From Gemmatimonas sp. (GTDB lineage Bacteria; Gemmatimonadota; Gemmatimonadetes; Gemmatimonadales; Gemmatimonadaceae): 64,000 nt of DNA. The notes under the pieces are model-generated. The model did not search any database. It had not been told where the DNA came from and worked only from the letters and a program-made list of their open reading frames with translations. The DNA lies in contig JAAVWC010000016.1 of assembly GCA_023910675.1 (NCBI GenBank), positions 1 through 64,000 of the forward strand, in the 5' to 3' direction. This document shows, piece by piece, positions 35,903-45,228 of the stretch. The position numbers and the translations under genes are program-made. The number at the start of each line of letters is the position of its first letter. Position 1 is the stretch's first letter.

Positions 35903-37303
35903 TTAGCCCAACACGTTTCCGGGGGCAAGCAACCCGTACGGGTCGAACTCCCGCTTGAGCGCCCGCATGACCCGCTGCTGGGCGTCGCTGGCCTGGAGCG
36001 GGAGCCACCGGCTCTTGAGCTTCCCAATCCCATGCTCGGCTGCCACGGTACCCCCCATGGCGATCACTTCACGCAGGGTGGCATAGACCACCTGCTCGAT
36101 CTGACGGAGCTGGTCGGCGTCTTGCGCAATGAAATTCTGATGCGGATGTCCGTTGCCGGCGTGCCCGTACGCGATGCCGCGCGGAATGCCCGCGTCGTCG
36201 GCAAGGCGGCGCGCCACCTGCAGCGCCTCGGCCAGCCGAGGGTAAGGGACCGCCCAGTCGGTGCTCACCTTGCGGCCGCCAAACGACCGACGGGCGGCGC
36301 CGCGCTCGTTCATGGTGGCGGGGACGGCATGACGCATGCGACGCGCCTCGTGTTGCGAGGCGGGGGAATCGTAGACGCGGATGTCTTCGGCCATGGCGTG
36401 GTGCGCCTCGGCCAAGGCCAGCCACTCGTCGAGCGGCAGCTCGGCGTCGTGTGCTTCGACGGCGCCGGTTTCCTCGACGTACACCATGGCCGTTGCGCCG
36501 GTGGCCCAGCTGCTGCTCCCTTCGGCCTTGCGCGCGATGTCCATAGCGCCTTGGTCGAAGAATTCGAGGCAGCGCGGATGCACGACGGTGCTGCGCCGGG
36601 CTGCGACGACAAAGGCGAGGGCATCGGCTTCGTGCGCAAAGGGCACGATGAGCCCCAGCAGCTGCGACGGCAGCGTGTACAGCGCGAACTCCGCTTCGAC
36701 CACCACACCCAGTGTGCCTTCGCTGCCCACGAACCATTCGACCGGATCGTGCGCGACGGGATAGCCGACGGTGTTCTTTTCGAGCGCGGGGCGCCGCAGC
36801 GCGAGCGTGTCGCCGTTGGCAAGTAACACGGTGAGCGCACGAACGTGCGGGCCGGTGGCACCGTAGCGAAGCGACCGCGCCCCGCTGGCGTTGCAGGCAA
36901 TGGCGCCGCCCACGGTGCTCTCTTCTTCGCTGGTGGGGTCTGGCGTAAAGAGCAGCCCCACTGCTTCGGCAGCACGACGCACGTCGGCCACGATGGCGCC
37001 CGCGCCCACGCGAATGGTGCGCGTGTCGGTGTTTACCTCGTGAATGCGCGACAGGTTGCGCAGCGACAGCAGCAACCCGTGGTCCACAATGGACGCCCCG
37101 GTGGTGCTGCTTTGTGCACCGGCTGGCGTGACGTGCGTGCGATTGGCGGTGGCTTCGCGCAACAGCTCGGCTACTTCGTCAATGGTTGTGGGCCGCGCAA
37201 TGGCGTCGGCGGTCATCTCCAACCCCGAGGCATCGCGCGCAAAGGCGCGACGCACATCGGCGTCGGTGGAAATGGTGGGTAACTGAAATGGTACGCCGCT
37301 CAT
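35903..37303 (-). CDS. FAD-linked oxidase (GlcD/D-2-hydroxyacid dehydrogenase type)
   Basis: A 466-residue flavoprotein of the vanillyl-alcohol-oxidase fold. FAD-binding features include PAGAQSSTTGAS and STVGGAIACNASGARSLRYG. The C-terminal domain has HAGNGHPHQNFI and EHGIGKLKSRWLPL, shared by glycolate oxidase GlcD, D-lactate dehydrogenase and D-2-hydroxyglutarate dehydrogenase. Located between serA and the phosphatase, it might reoxidise D-2-hydroxyglutarate formed by SerA, as known for Pseudomonas D2HGDH. That assignment is inference. It starts 15 bp after the corrected serA stop. Confidence 0.83.
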   Translation of the reverse strand: MSGVPFQLPTISTDADVRRAFARDASGLEMTADAIARPTTIDEVAELLREATANRTHVTPAGAQSSTTGASIVDHGLLLSLRNLSRIHEVNTDTRTIRVGAGAIVADVRRAAEAVGLLFTPDPTSEEESTVGGAIACNASGARSLRYGATGPHVRALTVLLANGDTLALRRPALEKNTVGYPVAHDPVEWFVGSEGTLGVVVEAEFALYTLPSQLLGLIVPFAHEADALAFVVAARRSTVVHPRCLEFFDQGAMDIARKAEGSSSWATGATAMVYVEETGAVEAHDAELPLDEWLALAEAHHAMAEDIRVYDSPASQHEARRMRHAVPATMNERGAARRSFGGRKVSTDWAVPYPRLAEALQVARRLADDAGIPRGIAYGHAGNGHPHQNFIAQDADQLRQIEQVVYATLREVIAMGGTVAAEHGIGKLKSRWLPLQASDAQQRVMRALKREFDPYGLLAPGNVLG

Positions 37304-37318
37304 GACTGCACCGCGCGC

Positions 37319-38934
37319 CTATTCGTCGCGGAAGTGCACGACACTCGCCGTGATGACGTCGGGGAGTTCGAGCAGTGTCCTTGCGTGTCACTTCGCTCAC
37401 TTCACCGTCGACCGACACGGCAGCGAGTGCATCGCCACCCTGCGCGAGTCGCGCCTGATGATATTCAGGCGATGTTTACCGACTGCTCGCCGAGCAGCGT
37501 GCCCACGCGTCCAATGACACCGGGGACGTCGTGGTTGGTGAGAATGAGCAACGTTTGCCGCGGGTTCACGTCGATGTGGAACGACCCAATCTGCGTGAGG
37601 CGCGGCGTGCTCCCTTCGGGGGCCACACCGCTGACGGCCAACTGCTGCATGCCACCGGCGAGCGCGACCTCTACGGTGCGCGCGCCGAGCTCGGCCGACT
37701 CGCCAACACTGAGCTCGAGGCCGCGTGCTTCGGCGAGGGAGCGCGCGTTGATGAGATTGAGGCGATCGGTTTCGATGACCCCTTCGAGCACGCCCGCCGC
37801 GACAGCCGCGAGCAGGGCGCCGGTACCATGCGCGAGGTCGGGGCTGACGCGCAATGCCACACGGCGCACCGCGCGCATGCCCTGGTCGGCGAGTACGGCG
37901 CGCGCCACCGCAGCCGCACGGCGCGCGACGAGCATGGCGGGCTGCAGATCACTCCACTCACCAGCGCCACCGGCGACGTTGATGCTCTTGCTGAGATCGT
38001 TGCGCAGCAGCGCGTCGCGTACTGCGAGGCACACGTCGCGCGATACGTTGCGCTGCGCTTCGACGGTGTTGGCGCCGAGGTGCGGGAGCAGCAACAGGTT
38101 GGGGGCCTTGCGCAGGGGCGAGTCTTTGGCGAGCGGCTCGGCGCTAAACACATCGAGCACGGCGCCGCGCAGCTGATCGCCTTCGAGCGCGGCGAGTAGC
38201 GCCGCTTCGTCGACAATGCCACCGCGCGCCATGTTCACGACGACCGAGCGATTGGGGAGGCGCGCGAGTTCGCGCTTGCCAATCATCCCCTTGGTTTCGT
38301 CGGTGAGCGGGACATGCATGGACAGGATGTTCGCGTCGGCGAGCAGCGCATCGAGCGACGGCGCGCGGCGTACACGCAACGCGGTGAAGCGTTCATCGGC
38401 GATGTACGGATCGAATGCCACGACCGTCATGCCAAAGGCGTGCGCGCGCACCGCGACTTCACTGCCAATGCGTCCGAGTCCGACGATGCCGAGCGTCTTG
38501 CCTTTGAGCTCGCGTCCGAGGAAGCTGTTGCGATCCCAGCCGCCGTTGCTCATCACGTCGGAGGCGCGCGGCAACTGACGCAGCAGACCGATGGTGGCGC
38601 CGAAAAAGAGTTCGGCCACGGCGACGGTGTTGCCCGCCGGCGCGTTGATGACGGCAATGCCCAACGACGTCGCGACATCGAGGGCGATGTTGTCGATCCC
38701 GACACCGGCACGGCCGACGACTTTGAGTTTGGTGCCGGCCTTAAGGAGTTCCGCGCTGATCCGAGTGGCGCTGCGCCCCACGATGGCGTCGTACTCGCCA
38801 ATGCGCGAGAGCAGTTCGTCCTTGGGGAGCGTGGGGACTTCGTCTACCTGCAACTGCGGCTCAGCGGCGAGGAGCGCGAGCCCTTCCTGATCGACTTCGT
38901 CTGTTACAAGAACGCGGAACATTGAGTTGGCCAC
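37319..38934 (-). CDS. serA: D-3-phosphoglycerate dehydrogenase (two apparent frameshifts)
   Basis: The catalytic and NAD domains are intact: VGRAGVGIDNIAL, Rossmann loop GIVGLGRIGSEVA, MARGGIVDEAAL (catalytic Arg), and PHLGANTVEAQ (catalytic His). An intervening domain precedes the C-terminal ACT domain (HDVPGVIGRVGTLLGEQSVNIA). Insertions near 37467 and 37380 hide the last part; corrected it reads EYHQARLAQGGDALAAVSVD and ends with LELPDVITASVVHFRDE, 537 residues, the long three-domain SerA form. It oxidises 3-phosphoglycerate, opening the serine pathway; the ACT domain suggests serine feedback. The MerR-type gene lies 3 bp upstream. Confidence 0.92.
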
Positions 38935-38937
38935 GAG

Positions 38938-39468
38938 TTACACGCCGAGCTGACGGCGCATGGTGTCGCGCAGGGTGACGAGCGTGTCGTCCTGTGCGGC
39001 GGGTGAATCATCACGAACGTGCAGTTCGATACCGTCGGCAATGCCGATGCGGCGCCATGCGGCGACGGGATTGCCGTTCTTCTGCACGGGGTCCTGCGAA
39101 ATGGAGAGGGCGGGAGCGAGCGACGCCGCCACGCGACGTTCGAGCGCGTCGCCGGTGGTCTCCTTCATCTCGATCTTGATGGCGTCGAGCGTTTGTCCTT
39201 CGCGCTGACGGATCTTGATCGCGAGCAGCTGGAGGAGATGGCGATAGCCATACGTGGCTGCAGTGCCCGCGCCTTCGGGGCGATCGAGCAAGCCGTTGGC
39301 GACGTAAAAGCGCACCGCGCGCGCGCTCGGCATTGCCCGAGCTGACGCGTTGGTCGGCTTGACGCCGGCGGAATCGACGAGCGCCGCGGCATGCGCGGCG
39401 AGCCCGCGGGCATTCCACGGGGCGTGGCGCGCATGAGCGCGCAGAAGCGGAACAGGAGACTCGGCCAT
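38938..39468 (-). CDS. MerR-like transcriptional regulator
   Basis: A 176-residue protein whose middle (about 45-100) reads SARAVRFYVANGLLDRPEG, then TYGYRHLLQLLAIKIRQREGQTLDAIK, the winged helix of the MerR family. The long alanine-rich N-terminus and a short C-terminal domain (VAASLAPALSIS, later ELHVRDDSPAAQDDTLVTLRD) replace the typical effector region; no metal-binding cysteines are present. It sits 3 bp before serA and is likely co-transcribed, so it may regulate serine synthesis (inference). Confidence 0.7.
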   Translation of the reverse strand: MAESPVPLLRAHARHAPWNARGLAAHAAALVDSAGVKPTNASARAMPSARAVRFYVANGLLDRPEGAGTAATYGYRHLLQLLAIKIRQREGQTLDAIKIEMKETTGDALERRVAASLAPALSISQDPVQKNGNPVAAWRRIGIADGIELHVRDDSPAAQDDTLVTLRDTMRRQLGV

Positions 39469-39565
39469 GGACGGGCAAATATACGTCTTCAGGCCGAGCC
39501 TTGCGGGGGCGGACTTTTCGTCACGCCGTCACGATGCGTCACACCGGTCATGGGCGTGCGACGAG

Positions 39566-40429
39566 TCAGACCGTCGCCGCCAGGCGGTCGGCGAAGGCCG
39601 AGATGGCGATGTTGAAGTCGCGCGGTGCTTCTTCGTGCGGCAGGTCGCCCGCATTGAAGGGCATGAACTCGGCGCTGGGCGCGGCGGCGAGCACCGTTTT
39701 GGCTTCGCGGTACGGCGTCTGCGACGCTTCGGTGCCCCAGGCGATGACGAGGGGGCACTGGAGACGGCCAACGGCTGCGCGGATGTCGTGGTTGAGACGC
39801 ATCCCCACGAAGGCCGACGGCGCATACCGGGAGTTGGGCTGGTTGGCGCTCAGCCAGTAGAGCTCTTCGGCGGTGCGGTCGAGACCGAAGGCGTAAATGT
39901 CCTTGAGGAAAAAGCGGATGCTGGCGCGTGAGACGAGCGCGCCAAAGAGCGCCTTGCCAACGACAGGCGTGCGAAAGAGCCCCTGCACGACCGTGCCGGC
40001 GCCGCCGCCGTAGTTCACGAGTCGCGAGACACCGGCGGGACCCACCGCGACGACGGCGCGCACGAGCTCAGGGTGGGTGTCGGCGATCGCCACGGCGTAC
40101 GTGGCACCGAGCGACGACCCCACGAGTAGCGACGGTTCTCCGACCACATCACGCAGAAAATCGTGGATGAGGTCGAGGTAGAGCGGCGCCGTGTAGTGGA
40201 TGGGCGGACGGTCGGATGCGCCGAAGCCCAGCAGGTCGATGGCGTAGCAGGTGTGCTGCTCCGCCAGTGCCGGGACGTTCTGGCGCCACTCGGCGCTCCA
40301 TGCCGCAGCATGGATGGAGTGAATGAAGACGAGGGGGTCGCCATGACCGCGAACGACGTAGGCCACCTGCCAGCCCCGCCACGCATAGAAGCGGCGTTCC
40401 CCTCCAAGCGGATTCGGGAGGGTGCTCAT
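39566..40429 (-). CDS. Alpha/beta hydrolase
   Basis: A 287-residue hydrolase starting MSTLPNPLGGERRFYAW. It has the oxyanion block LVFIHSIHAAAW, nucleophile Ser in LLVGSSLGATYAV, and a C-terminal His in GDLPHEEAP. The family includes haloalkane dehalogenases, epoxide hydrolases and esterases; the cap domain is around 150-190. An in-frame GTG/ATG further upstream (to 40504) would add 25 residues of Ser/Pro-rich sequence. Substrate unknown. Confidence 0.72.
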   Translation of the reverse strand: MSTLPNPLGGERRFYAWRGWQVAYVVRGHGDPLVFIHSIHAAAWSAEWRQNVPALAEQHTCYAIDLLGFGASDRPPIHYTAPLYLDLIHDFLRDVVGEPSLLVGSSLGATYAVAIADTHPELVRAVVAVGPAGVSRLVNYGGGAGTVVQGLFRTPVVGKALFGALVSRASIRFFLKDIYAFGLDRTAEELYWLSANQPNSRYAPSAFVGMRLNHDIRAAVGRLQCPLVIAWGTEASQTPYREAKTVLAAAPSAEFMPFNAGDLPHEEAPRDFNIAISAFADRLAATV

Positions 40430-40652
40430 ATTGGGCCGGCCGGAAGGCGTCGAAGTGCGCGGCATGCTGCGCGAAAGGCTGTGCATGCCGCGTGCTGAAT
40501 ACACGAAACGCGCTCATCAATGTCGACTCGCTTGGCCGCCCGTGTGACACTCCCCAGTATCACCCACCACCCACCGGAACGACCAAGCGATTGTTGTCGA
40601 CGCGATTGCGCGATTGTGCCCGCCCCCAGGGGACGGTGTTCAGCACTGCTGA

Positions 40653-41063
40653 TTACTGCGTCACGCTGATCTCGAAAGCGGTTTTGACGCCGACCGCCAC
40701 CGCATGATTGGCGATGGTGGCGAGGTCGACCGGTTTTTCGAGGAAGTGCAGTGCACCGAGTCTAAAGGACGCCTGCCGATTGGAGTCGTCGGGGTATGCG
40801 GTCAGCACCAGGACCATTGCATCGGGAGACAGCATGCCAGCGAGCGCCATCACCTGCAGTCCACCGTCGCGCTTTCCCCCAAGGCGGAGATCGGTCACGA
40901 TGAGGTCGAACCGCTGAGTCCGCAGTTTTTCCAGTGCTTCGGGAAGAAGCTCGGCGGAGGTCACGACGTTCCCATCAACTTCGAACAGCTCAACAAGGAC
41001 GTCGCGGATGCTCTGCTCGTCCTCTACGACGAGCACCGACTTTACAGCAGCTTCGGTTGTCAT
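40653..41063 (-). CDS. Single-domain response regulator
   Basis: A 136-residue stand-alone receiver domain: acidic cluster EDE (14-16), phosphoacceptor Asp58 in IVTDLRLGG, threonine in VLTAYPDD and lysine in FLEKPVDL. It lacks an output domain, so it likely acts as a phosphorelay intermediate or binds a partner protein. It lies downstream of the NtrC-type regulator, separated by a large hairpin. ATG 41063 is preferred; GTG 41069 adds two residues. Confidence 0.85.
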   Translation of the reverse strand: MTTEAAVKSVLVVEDEQSIRDVLVELFEVDGNVVTSAELLPEALEKLRTQRFDLIVTDLRLGGKRDGGLQVMALAGMLSPDAMVLVLTAYPDDSNRQASFRLGALHFLEKPVDLATIANHAVAVGVKTAFEISVTQ

Positions 41064-41230
41064 GGCCACCCGTAAGGCGAGAAGCGGGCCGGACTGGCAT
41101 GAGCTCTCTTAAAACGCTGCGAAATAGTCGCTTAAGTCATTGTTTAATCACAAAACTGCTTCAATTGACCTGTCCGGTTTTCGACAGATTGCGGATGTCT
41201 GCCCGAAAACCGACCACGTGAATCCGTACA

Positions 41231-41327
41231 GGCAGTTCTCCGAGACCTTCGTATCTCCGTGCCTCCCGGACGGTTTTTAACAGCACGTCGGGGAGGCACG
41301 GAGGGACGGAGGTCACGGAGAACTGCC
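41231..41327. repeat. 97 bp imperfect hairpin between regulator genes
   Basis: About 42 bp arms begin GGCAGTTCTCCG and end CCTCCCGGACG on the left, repeated in reverse complement on the right with scattered substitutions. The loop is about 13 bases and contains TTTTTAA. It fills the 310 bp space between two minus-strand genes and could end or attenuate transcription from the NtrC-type gene. The CTCCGTGCCTCC core resembles dispersed repeats known from other genomes. Confidence 0.6.
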
Positions 41328-41372
41328 TTTAAAGAGCGAGGGGCAGATTTCCTCCTTGGGCTCTGGCGGGAC

Positions 41373-42677
41373 TCAGAGGCCGAACTTTTTCAGCTTTTCG
41401 AGGAGCGTGGAACGGGCGATGCCGAGGGCTCTGGCGGCGGCGGAGCGGTTGCCGTCGTGGGCGGCGAGGGCGATGCGGATGGCCTCGCGCTCGGCTTCTT
41501 CGAGGGTGCGGAGCCGGTTGGCTGGCTCGCTGCTCGCTGGGGCGACGGGGCCGCCAAGGAGCCCAAGGTGGACGACGTCGATGGGCGCGTGCTCGGCGAG
41601 AATGGCGGCGCGCCAGAGGGTGTTCTTGAGCTCGCGGATATTGCCGGGCCAGCGGTAGGCGACGAGGGCGTCTTCGGCGGCGCGGGTGAGGGAGGCGCCC
41701 TTCATGAGGAAGGCGCGCGCCATGGGGAGGATTTCGTCGGGGCGGGCGCGGAGCGGGGGCAGGGTGAGGGTCAGGACCTGCAGGCGGTAATAGAGGTCGG
41801 CCCGGAAGCGGCGGTCGGCGACGGCGTCGGCGAGCGGCTGGTGGGTAGCGCCGATGACGCGCGCGTTGGAGCGGAGGGCGGTCGTGCCGCCGAGTCGTCG
41901 GAAGGTCCGTTCTTCCAGCACCTTGAGGAACCGGGGCTGGACGTCGGTGCTCATCTCGGCGATTTCGTCGAGGAAGATGGTGCCCTCGCCGGCGACTTCG
42001 AGGAGGCCGCGCTTGGCCTGTCGGGCGTCGGTAAAGGCCCCACGTTCGTGCCCGAACAGTTCACTCTCAAAGAAGGTCGTCGAGAGGGAGGCGCAATTGA
42101 TTTCGACGAAGGGCGATTGGTTTCGTGCGGAACGGTCGTGAATCTGGCGTGCGACGTACCCCTTGCCGGTCCCCGTTTCGCCTTGGAGCAGGACCGGGGC
42201 GTCGGCGTTGCGGGCGGCGAGGTTGATGAGGTCGTCGAGTGTGGGGGCGAGGGCCGGGGCGGTCGACTCGTCGGCGCGGGCATGCGCGCGGAGGACGGCG
42301 ACTTCCTGCTGCAGGCGGCCGCGCTTGGCGGCGCGTTCGACGGCGCCAGCGAGCGCTTCGAGGTCCATCGGCTTTTCGAGCAGATCGATGGCGCCGTGCT
42401 GCATGGCGTTGACGGCGGTTTGCACGTCGGCGTGGCCGGTGAGCACGATGACGGCGAGCTCGGGGTCATCGGCGAGTAGGGCGTCGAGGGCGACGATGCC
42501 GTTGGCGTCGGGGAGGCGCAGGTCGAGGAGGACGACGTCGGGGGCGTGCTCGTTGGCGAGCCGACGTCCCTCGGTGGCGGTGGCGGCGCTGCGGGCGGTG
42601 TGGCCGAACGTTTCGAAGAATTCGACCAGGGTTCCGCGGACGGTTTCGTCGTCGTCGACGACCAGAATAGAGAGCAC
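41373..42677 (-). CDS. Sigma-54-dependent response regulator (NtrC family)
   Basis: 434 residues: receiver domain (Asp8-Asp9, phosphoacceptor Asp52, Lys102), AAA+ domain (Walker A GETGTGKG at 166-173, Walker B TIFLDEIAEM near 233), and a Fis-type helix-turn-helix at the C-terminus (RSAAARALGIARSTLLEKLKK). The sigma-54-contacting loop is GAFTDA (213-218) instead of the classical GAFTGA. GTG start at 42677, 48 bp after the kinase gene. It should activate sigma-54 promoters once phosphorylated by the upstream kinase. Confidence 0.93.
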   Translation of the reverse strand: MLSILVVDDDETVRGTLVEFFETFGHTARSAATATEGRRLANEHAPDVVLLDLRLPDANGIVALDALLADDPELAVIVLTGHADVQTAVNAMQHGAIDLLEKPMDLEALAGAVERAAKRGRLQQEVAVLRAHARADESTAPALAPTLDDLINLAARNADAPVLLQGETGTGKGYVARQIHDRSARNQSPFVEINCASLSTTFFESELFGHERGAFTDARQAKRGLLEVAGEGTIFLDEIAEMSTDVQPRFLKVLEERTFRRLGGTTALRSNARVIGATHQPLADAVADRRFRADLYYRLQVLTLTLPPLRARPDEILPMARAFLMKGASLTRAAEDALVAYRWPGNIRELKNTLWRAAILAEHAPIDVVHLGLLGGPVAPASSEPANRLRTLEEAEREAIRIALAAHDGNRSAAARALGIARSTLLEKLKKFGL

Positions 42678-42725
42678 GTATGGGCCAGTTTTAAGACAGA
42701 AAAGAAGCAGTATTGTGCATCGCGC

Positions 42726-44243
42726 TCATGTCGCCGCCGTCGCCGGCAGCGTGAGCGTGAGCGTCGTCCCCTGCTCGTGCTGGCTGTCGATGCTGATGGT
42801 GCCCCCATGTTCGTCCATGATGCGCTGGCACAGCGCGAGGCCGATACCCGTTCCACCCGTTTTGGTGGAATAGAAGAATTCGAAGACGTGGGGGAGGACT
42901 TCGGTGGGAATGGCGGGGCCGCCGTTGGTGAGGCGGCAGCGCCAGCCGCCAACGGACGACAGCTGGCTGGCGAGCACCAGTTCGGAGCCTTCGGGGGCGG
43001 CGTCGCAGGCGTTGACCAGAATATTGCGGAACACCTGCCCGAGCTGCTCCACGTCGAGCATGCTGCGGACGGGTGACGCGGGACGCAGGCGGCGGATGGT
43101 GAGCTGGTGGGTATCGAGGCGCGCGCGCTCACCCTCCAGAATGTCATCCCAGACGACTTCGGGGTCGGCGGGCTGGAGATGCACGGCGTTGGGGCGGCCG
43201 AACTCCAGCAGCGACGTGACCATCTTGTTGAGCCGTTCGACTTCGCGCAGGATGCGCCCCACGTTCTTTTCGACGACCGGGTCTTCGCGGGAGCGAAACA
43301 GGAGCAGCTGCGCGGCGGACGAGATGCCGAAGAGCGGGTTGCGCAGTTCGTGCGCGACACCGGCGGCGACCTCACCGATGGCTTCGAGGCGACGCTTGGA
43401 CTCGACGCGGCGCACGAGCCAGGCGCGTTCGATGGCGACCGCCGTCTGGGCCGCGATGACGGCGAGTACGCGCTCGGTCTCCTCGATCGCACTTTCCGAT
43501 TCGAGTGGTTCGGCGTACAGCGTGAGCGCGCCCAGCACCCCTTCGGCGCTTACGAGGGGGGCGGTGATTTCGAGCCCGTTGGGGGTCGCTTCGCGCACCA
43601 CGTTGCTGGTGGCGAGGGCATCGAGCCAGGCGCGCGAGAGGCGCAGCTCGATTTCGTCGGGGGGGTAGGCGGCGTAGCCCTGCCGGTGCGCAATCTGGAA
43701 GCGCCCCGTTTCGTCGTCGGCGATGGCGATGACGAAGCCGGTGGAGGGGATGGCGCGCTTGAGCTGCAGCGCGACCTCCTCGTACACGCGGTCGAGCGAG
43801 ATCGCTTCGGCGAGCGCAATCCCGGTGTTGATGAGCGCCTCCCGCGACCGATGACTTGGCGTGATATCCACCGTCGCGAAGACGAAGCCGGTGACTTCCT
43901 CGTCTTCGCGGATGGCGGTGACCTGCATGAGGAAGACGCGTTCTTCGTCGGGAGAGCTGCAGGGAAATTCCCAGCGGACGGTGTTGACCTGGCCGTCCTT
44001 GAGCATCTCCATGGCGCGCTCGATCTGGTGGCGCGACGGGTCGTCGGCGACGCTGTCAAACACAGAGCACCCGATCACGGCCGTTTCTGGCGCGATAGCG
44101 GGTGCTCCGTTTTCCAGTGCAAACCGTGACCAGGCGTAATTGGTCGCGGTAATGCGCCCTTCGAGATCGACCGACCAGATCGTGAAGGGGAGGGCGTCGA
44201 GCAGCCGTCGTGCGATCGACGGCTGCTCGGTGGTGTTGCTCAC
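42726..44243 (-). CDS. PAS-GAF sensor histidine kinase
   Basis: 505 residues with a PAS domain (about 8-130, IWSVDLEGRITATNYAWS), a GAF domain (about 140-290), a HisKA dimerisation helix with phosphoacceptor in GVAHELRNPLFGISS (near 315), and an ATPase domain with FRNILVNACDAAP and GGTGIGLALCQRI. No membrane helix is apparent, so it is a cytoplasmic sensor. GTG start at 44243. Partner regulator is the next gene. It follows the H1-like gene by 7 bp and probably shares its promoter. Confidence 0.9.
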   Translation of the reverse strand: MSNTTEQPSIARRLLDALPFTIWSVDLEGRITATNYAWSRFALENGAPAIAPETAVIGCSVFDSVADDPSRHQIERAMEMLKDGQVNTVRWEFPCSSPDEERVFLMQVTAIREDEEVTGFVFATVDITPSHRSREALINTGIALAEAISLDRVYEEVALQLKRAIPSTGFVIAIADDETGRFQIAHRQGYAAYPPDEIELRLSRAWLDALATSNVVREATPNGLEITAPLVSAEGVLGALTLYAEPLESESAIEETERVLAVIAAQTAVAIERAWLVRRVESKRRLEAIGEVAAGVAHELRNPLFGISSAAQLLLFRSREDPVVEKNVGRILREVERLNKMVTSLLEFGRPNAVHLQPADPEVVWDDILEGERARLDTHQLTIRRLRPASPVRSMLDVEQLGQVFRNILVNACDAAPEGSELVLASQLSSVGGWRCRLTNGGPAIPTEVLPHVFEFFYSTKTGGTGIGLALCQRIMDEHGGTISIDSQHEQGTTLTLTLPATAAT

Positions 44244-44250
44244 CGGGACA

Positions 44251-45228
44251 TCACCGGCGCTTGGCGCCCTTCTTGACGGCCTTCTTTGGGGCGGCCTTCT
44301 TGGGCGCCGGCTTGGCCGCTTTCTTGGGCGCGGCCTTTTGGGGCGCTGGCTTGGCGGCCTTCTTGGGCGCCGCCTTCTTGGGCGCCGGCTTGGCCGCCTT
44401 CTTGGGGGCGGCCTTGCTGGGTGCGGCCTTCTTGGGAGCGGGCTTCGCGGCCGCCTTCTTGGGCGCGGCCTTCTTGGCTGCCTTGGCTGGAGCCTTTGCC
44501 GGAGCCTTCGCAGGCGCCGCCTTCTTTTCCGCCTTGGCCGGGGCCTTGGCGGTCTTGGCCGGCGCCTTCGCCGGAGCCTTGACGGGCGCCGCCTTTACCG
44601 GGGCCGCCTTGGCGACGACCGGTTCGGCCTTGGGGGCTTCGGCGACGGCTTCGACCTTTTCCGCCTTCGGGGCCTTGGGCGCCTTCGGAGCCTTGGGCGC
44701 CTTGGGCTCCTTAGGCTCCCTGGGCGCCTTCACCGCCTTGGGCGGCGCGGCGGGCATGTCGTCGTCGCCGATGTCGAGGTCATCGATCGCGTCGATGGAA
44801 TCGAGCGAATCGACGGACTCGTCGTCGTCGAGAACGAGATCGTCGCCGTCATCTTCGAGCGAGGGCTCGGGGGTGTCGGTCTTGGGCTCGGCCTTGGGGG
44901 CCTTCGACTTGGGAGCCGGCTTGGGCGCGCCCGGGTTCTTGGGCGGACGGCCGGGACCACGACGCACGATGGGGCGACCGAACAGATCGTCCTCGTCGTC
45001 CTCGTCGTCGACCATGCCGTCTTCTTCGTACCCGTCGTCGTCCGCATCGTCGTCGTCGTCCTCATCGTCGTCCTCGGCGCTATCCCACAGGGAGTCGCCA
45101 TCGTCCGACGGAAGGCCGTAGCCGTCGTCATCCTCGTCTTCGTCGTACGACGAGCGTCCGTAGCCCCTCAGATCTTGCATCTCGTCACCGATCAGATGGA
45201 GCTTCTCCAACTCGTCGCCACGCAGCAT
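44251..45228 (-). CDS. H1-like protein with acidic N-terminus, AT-hook and Lys/Ala/Pro-rich tail
   Basis: 325 residues in three parts. Residues 29-80 and about 124-156 are extremely acidic (runs of D and E). Between them is an AT-hook-like RRGPGRPPK (89-97). From about 157 to the end the protein is made of K, A and P in tandem AKKAAPKK / PAPKKAAPK repeats, closely resembling eukaryotic histone H1 tails and bacterial H1-like proteins. This suggests nucleoid or RNA binding modulated by the acidic part. A good Shine-Dalgarno (AGGAGG) precedes ATG 45228, with a sigma-70-like promoter upstream. First gene of a kinase/NtrC operon. Confidence 0.75.
   Translation of the reverse strand: MLRGDELEKLHLIGDEMQDLRGYGRSSYDEDEDDDGYGLPSDDGDSLWDSAEDDDEDDDDDADDDGYEEDGMVDDEDDEDDLFGRPIVRRGPGRPPKNPGAPKPAPKSKAPKAEPKTDTPEPSLEDDGDDLVLDDDESVDSLDSIDAIDDLDIGDDDMPAAPPKAVKAPREPKEPKAPKAPKAPKAPKAEKVEAVAEAPKAEPVVAKAAPVKAAPVKAPAKAPAKTAKAPAKAEKKAAPAKAPAKAPAKAAKKAAPKKAAAKPAPKKAAPSKAAPKKAAKPAPKKAAPKKAAKPAPQKAAPKKAAKPAPKKAAPKKAVKKGAKRR

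Noticed and set aside
41259-42479. A long plus-strand open frame rich in Gly, Glu and Ala opposite the NtrC-type gene
   Set aside because: It is the antisense image of a well-conserved gene; GC-rich codons make such shadows common. No family signal.
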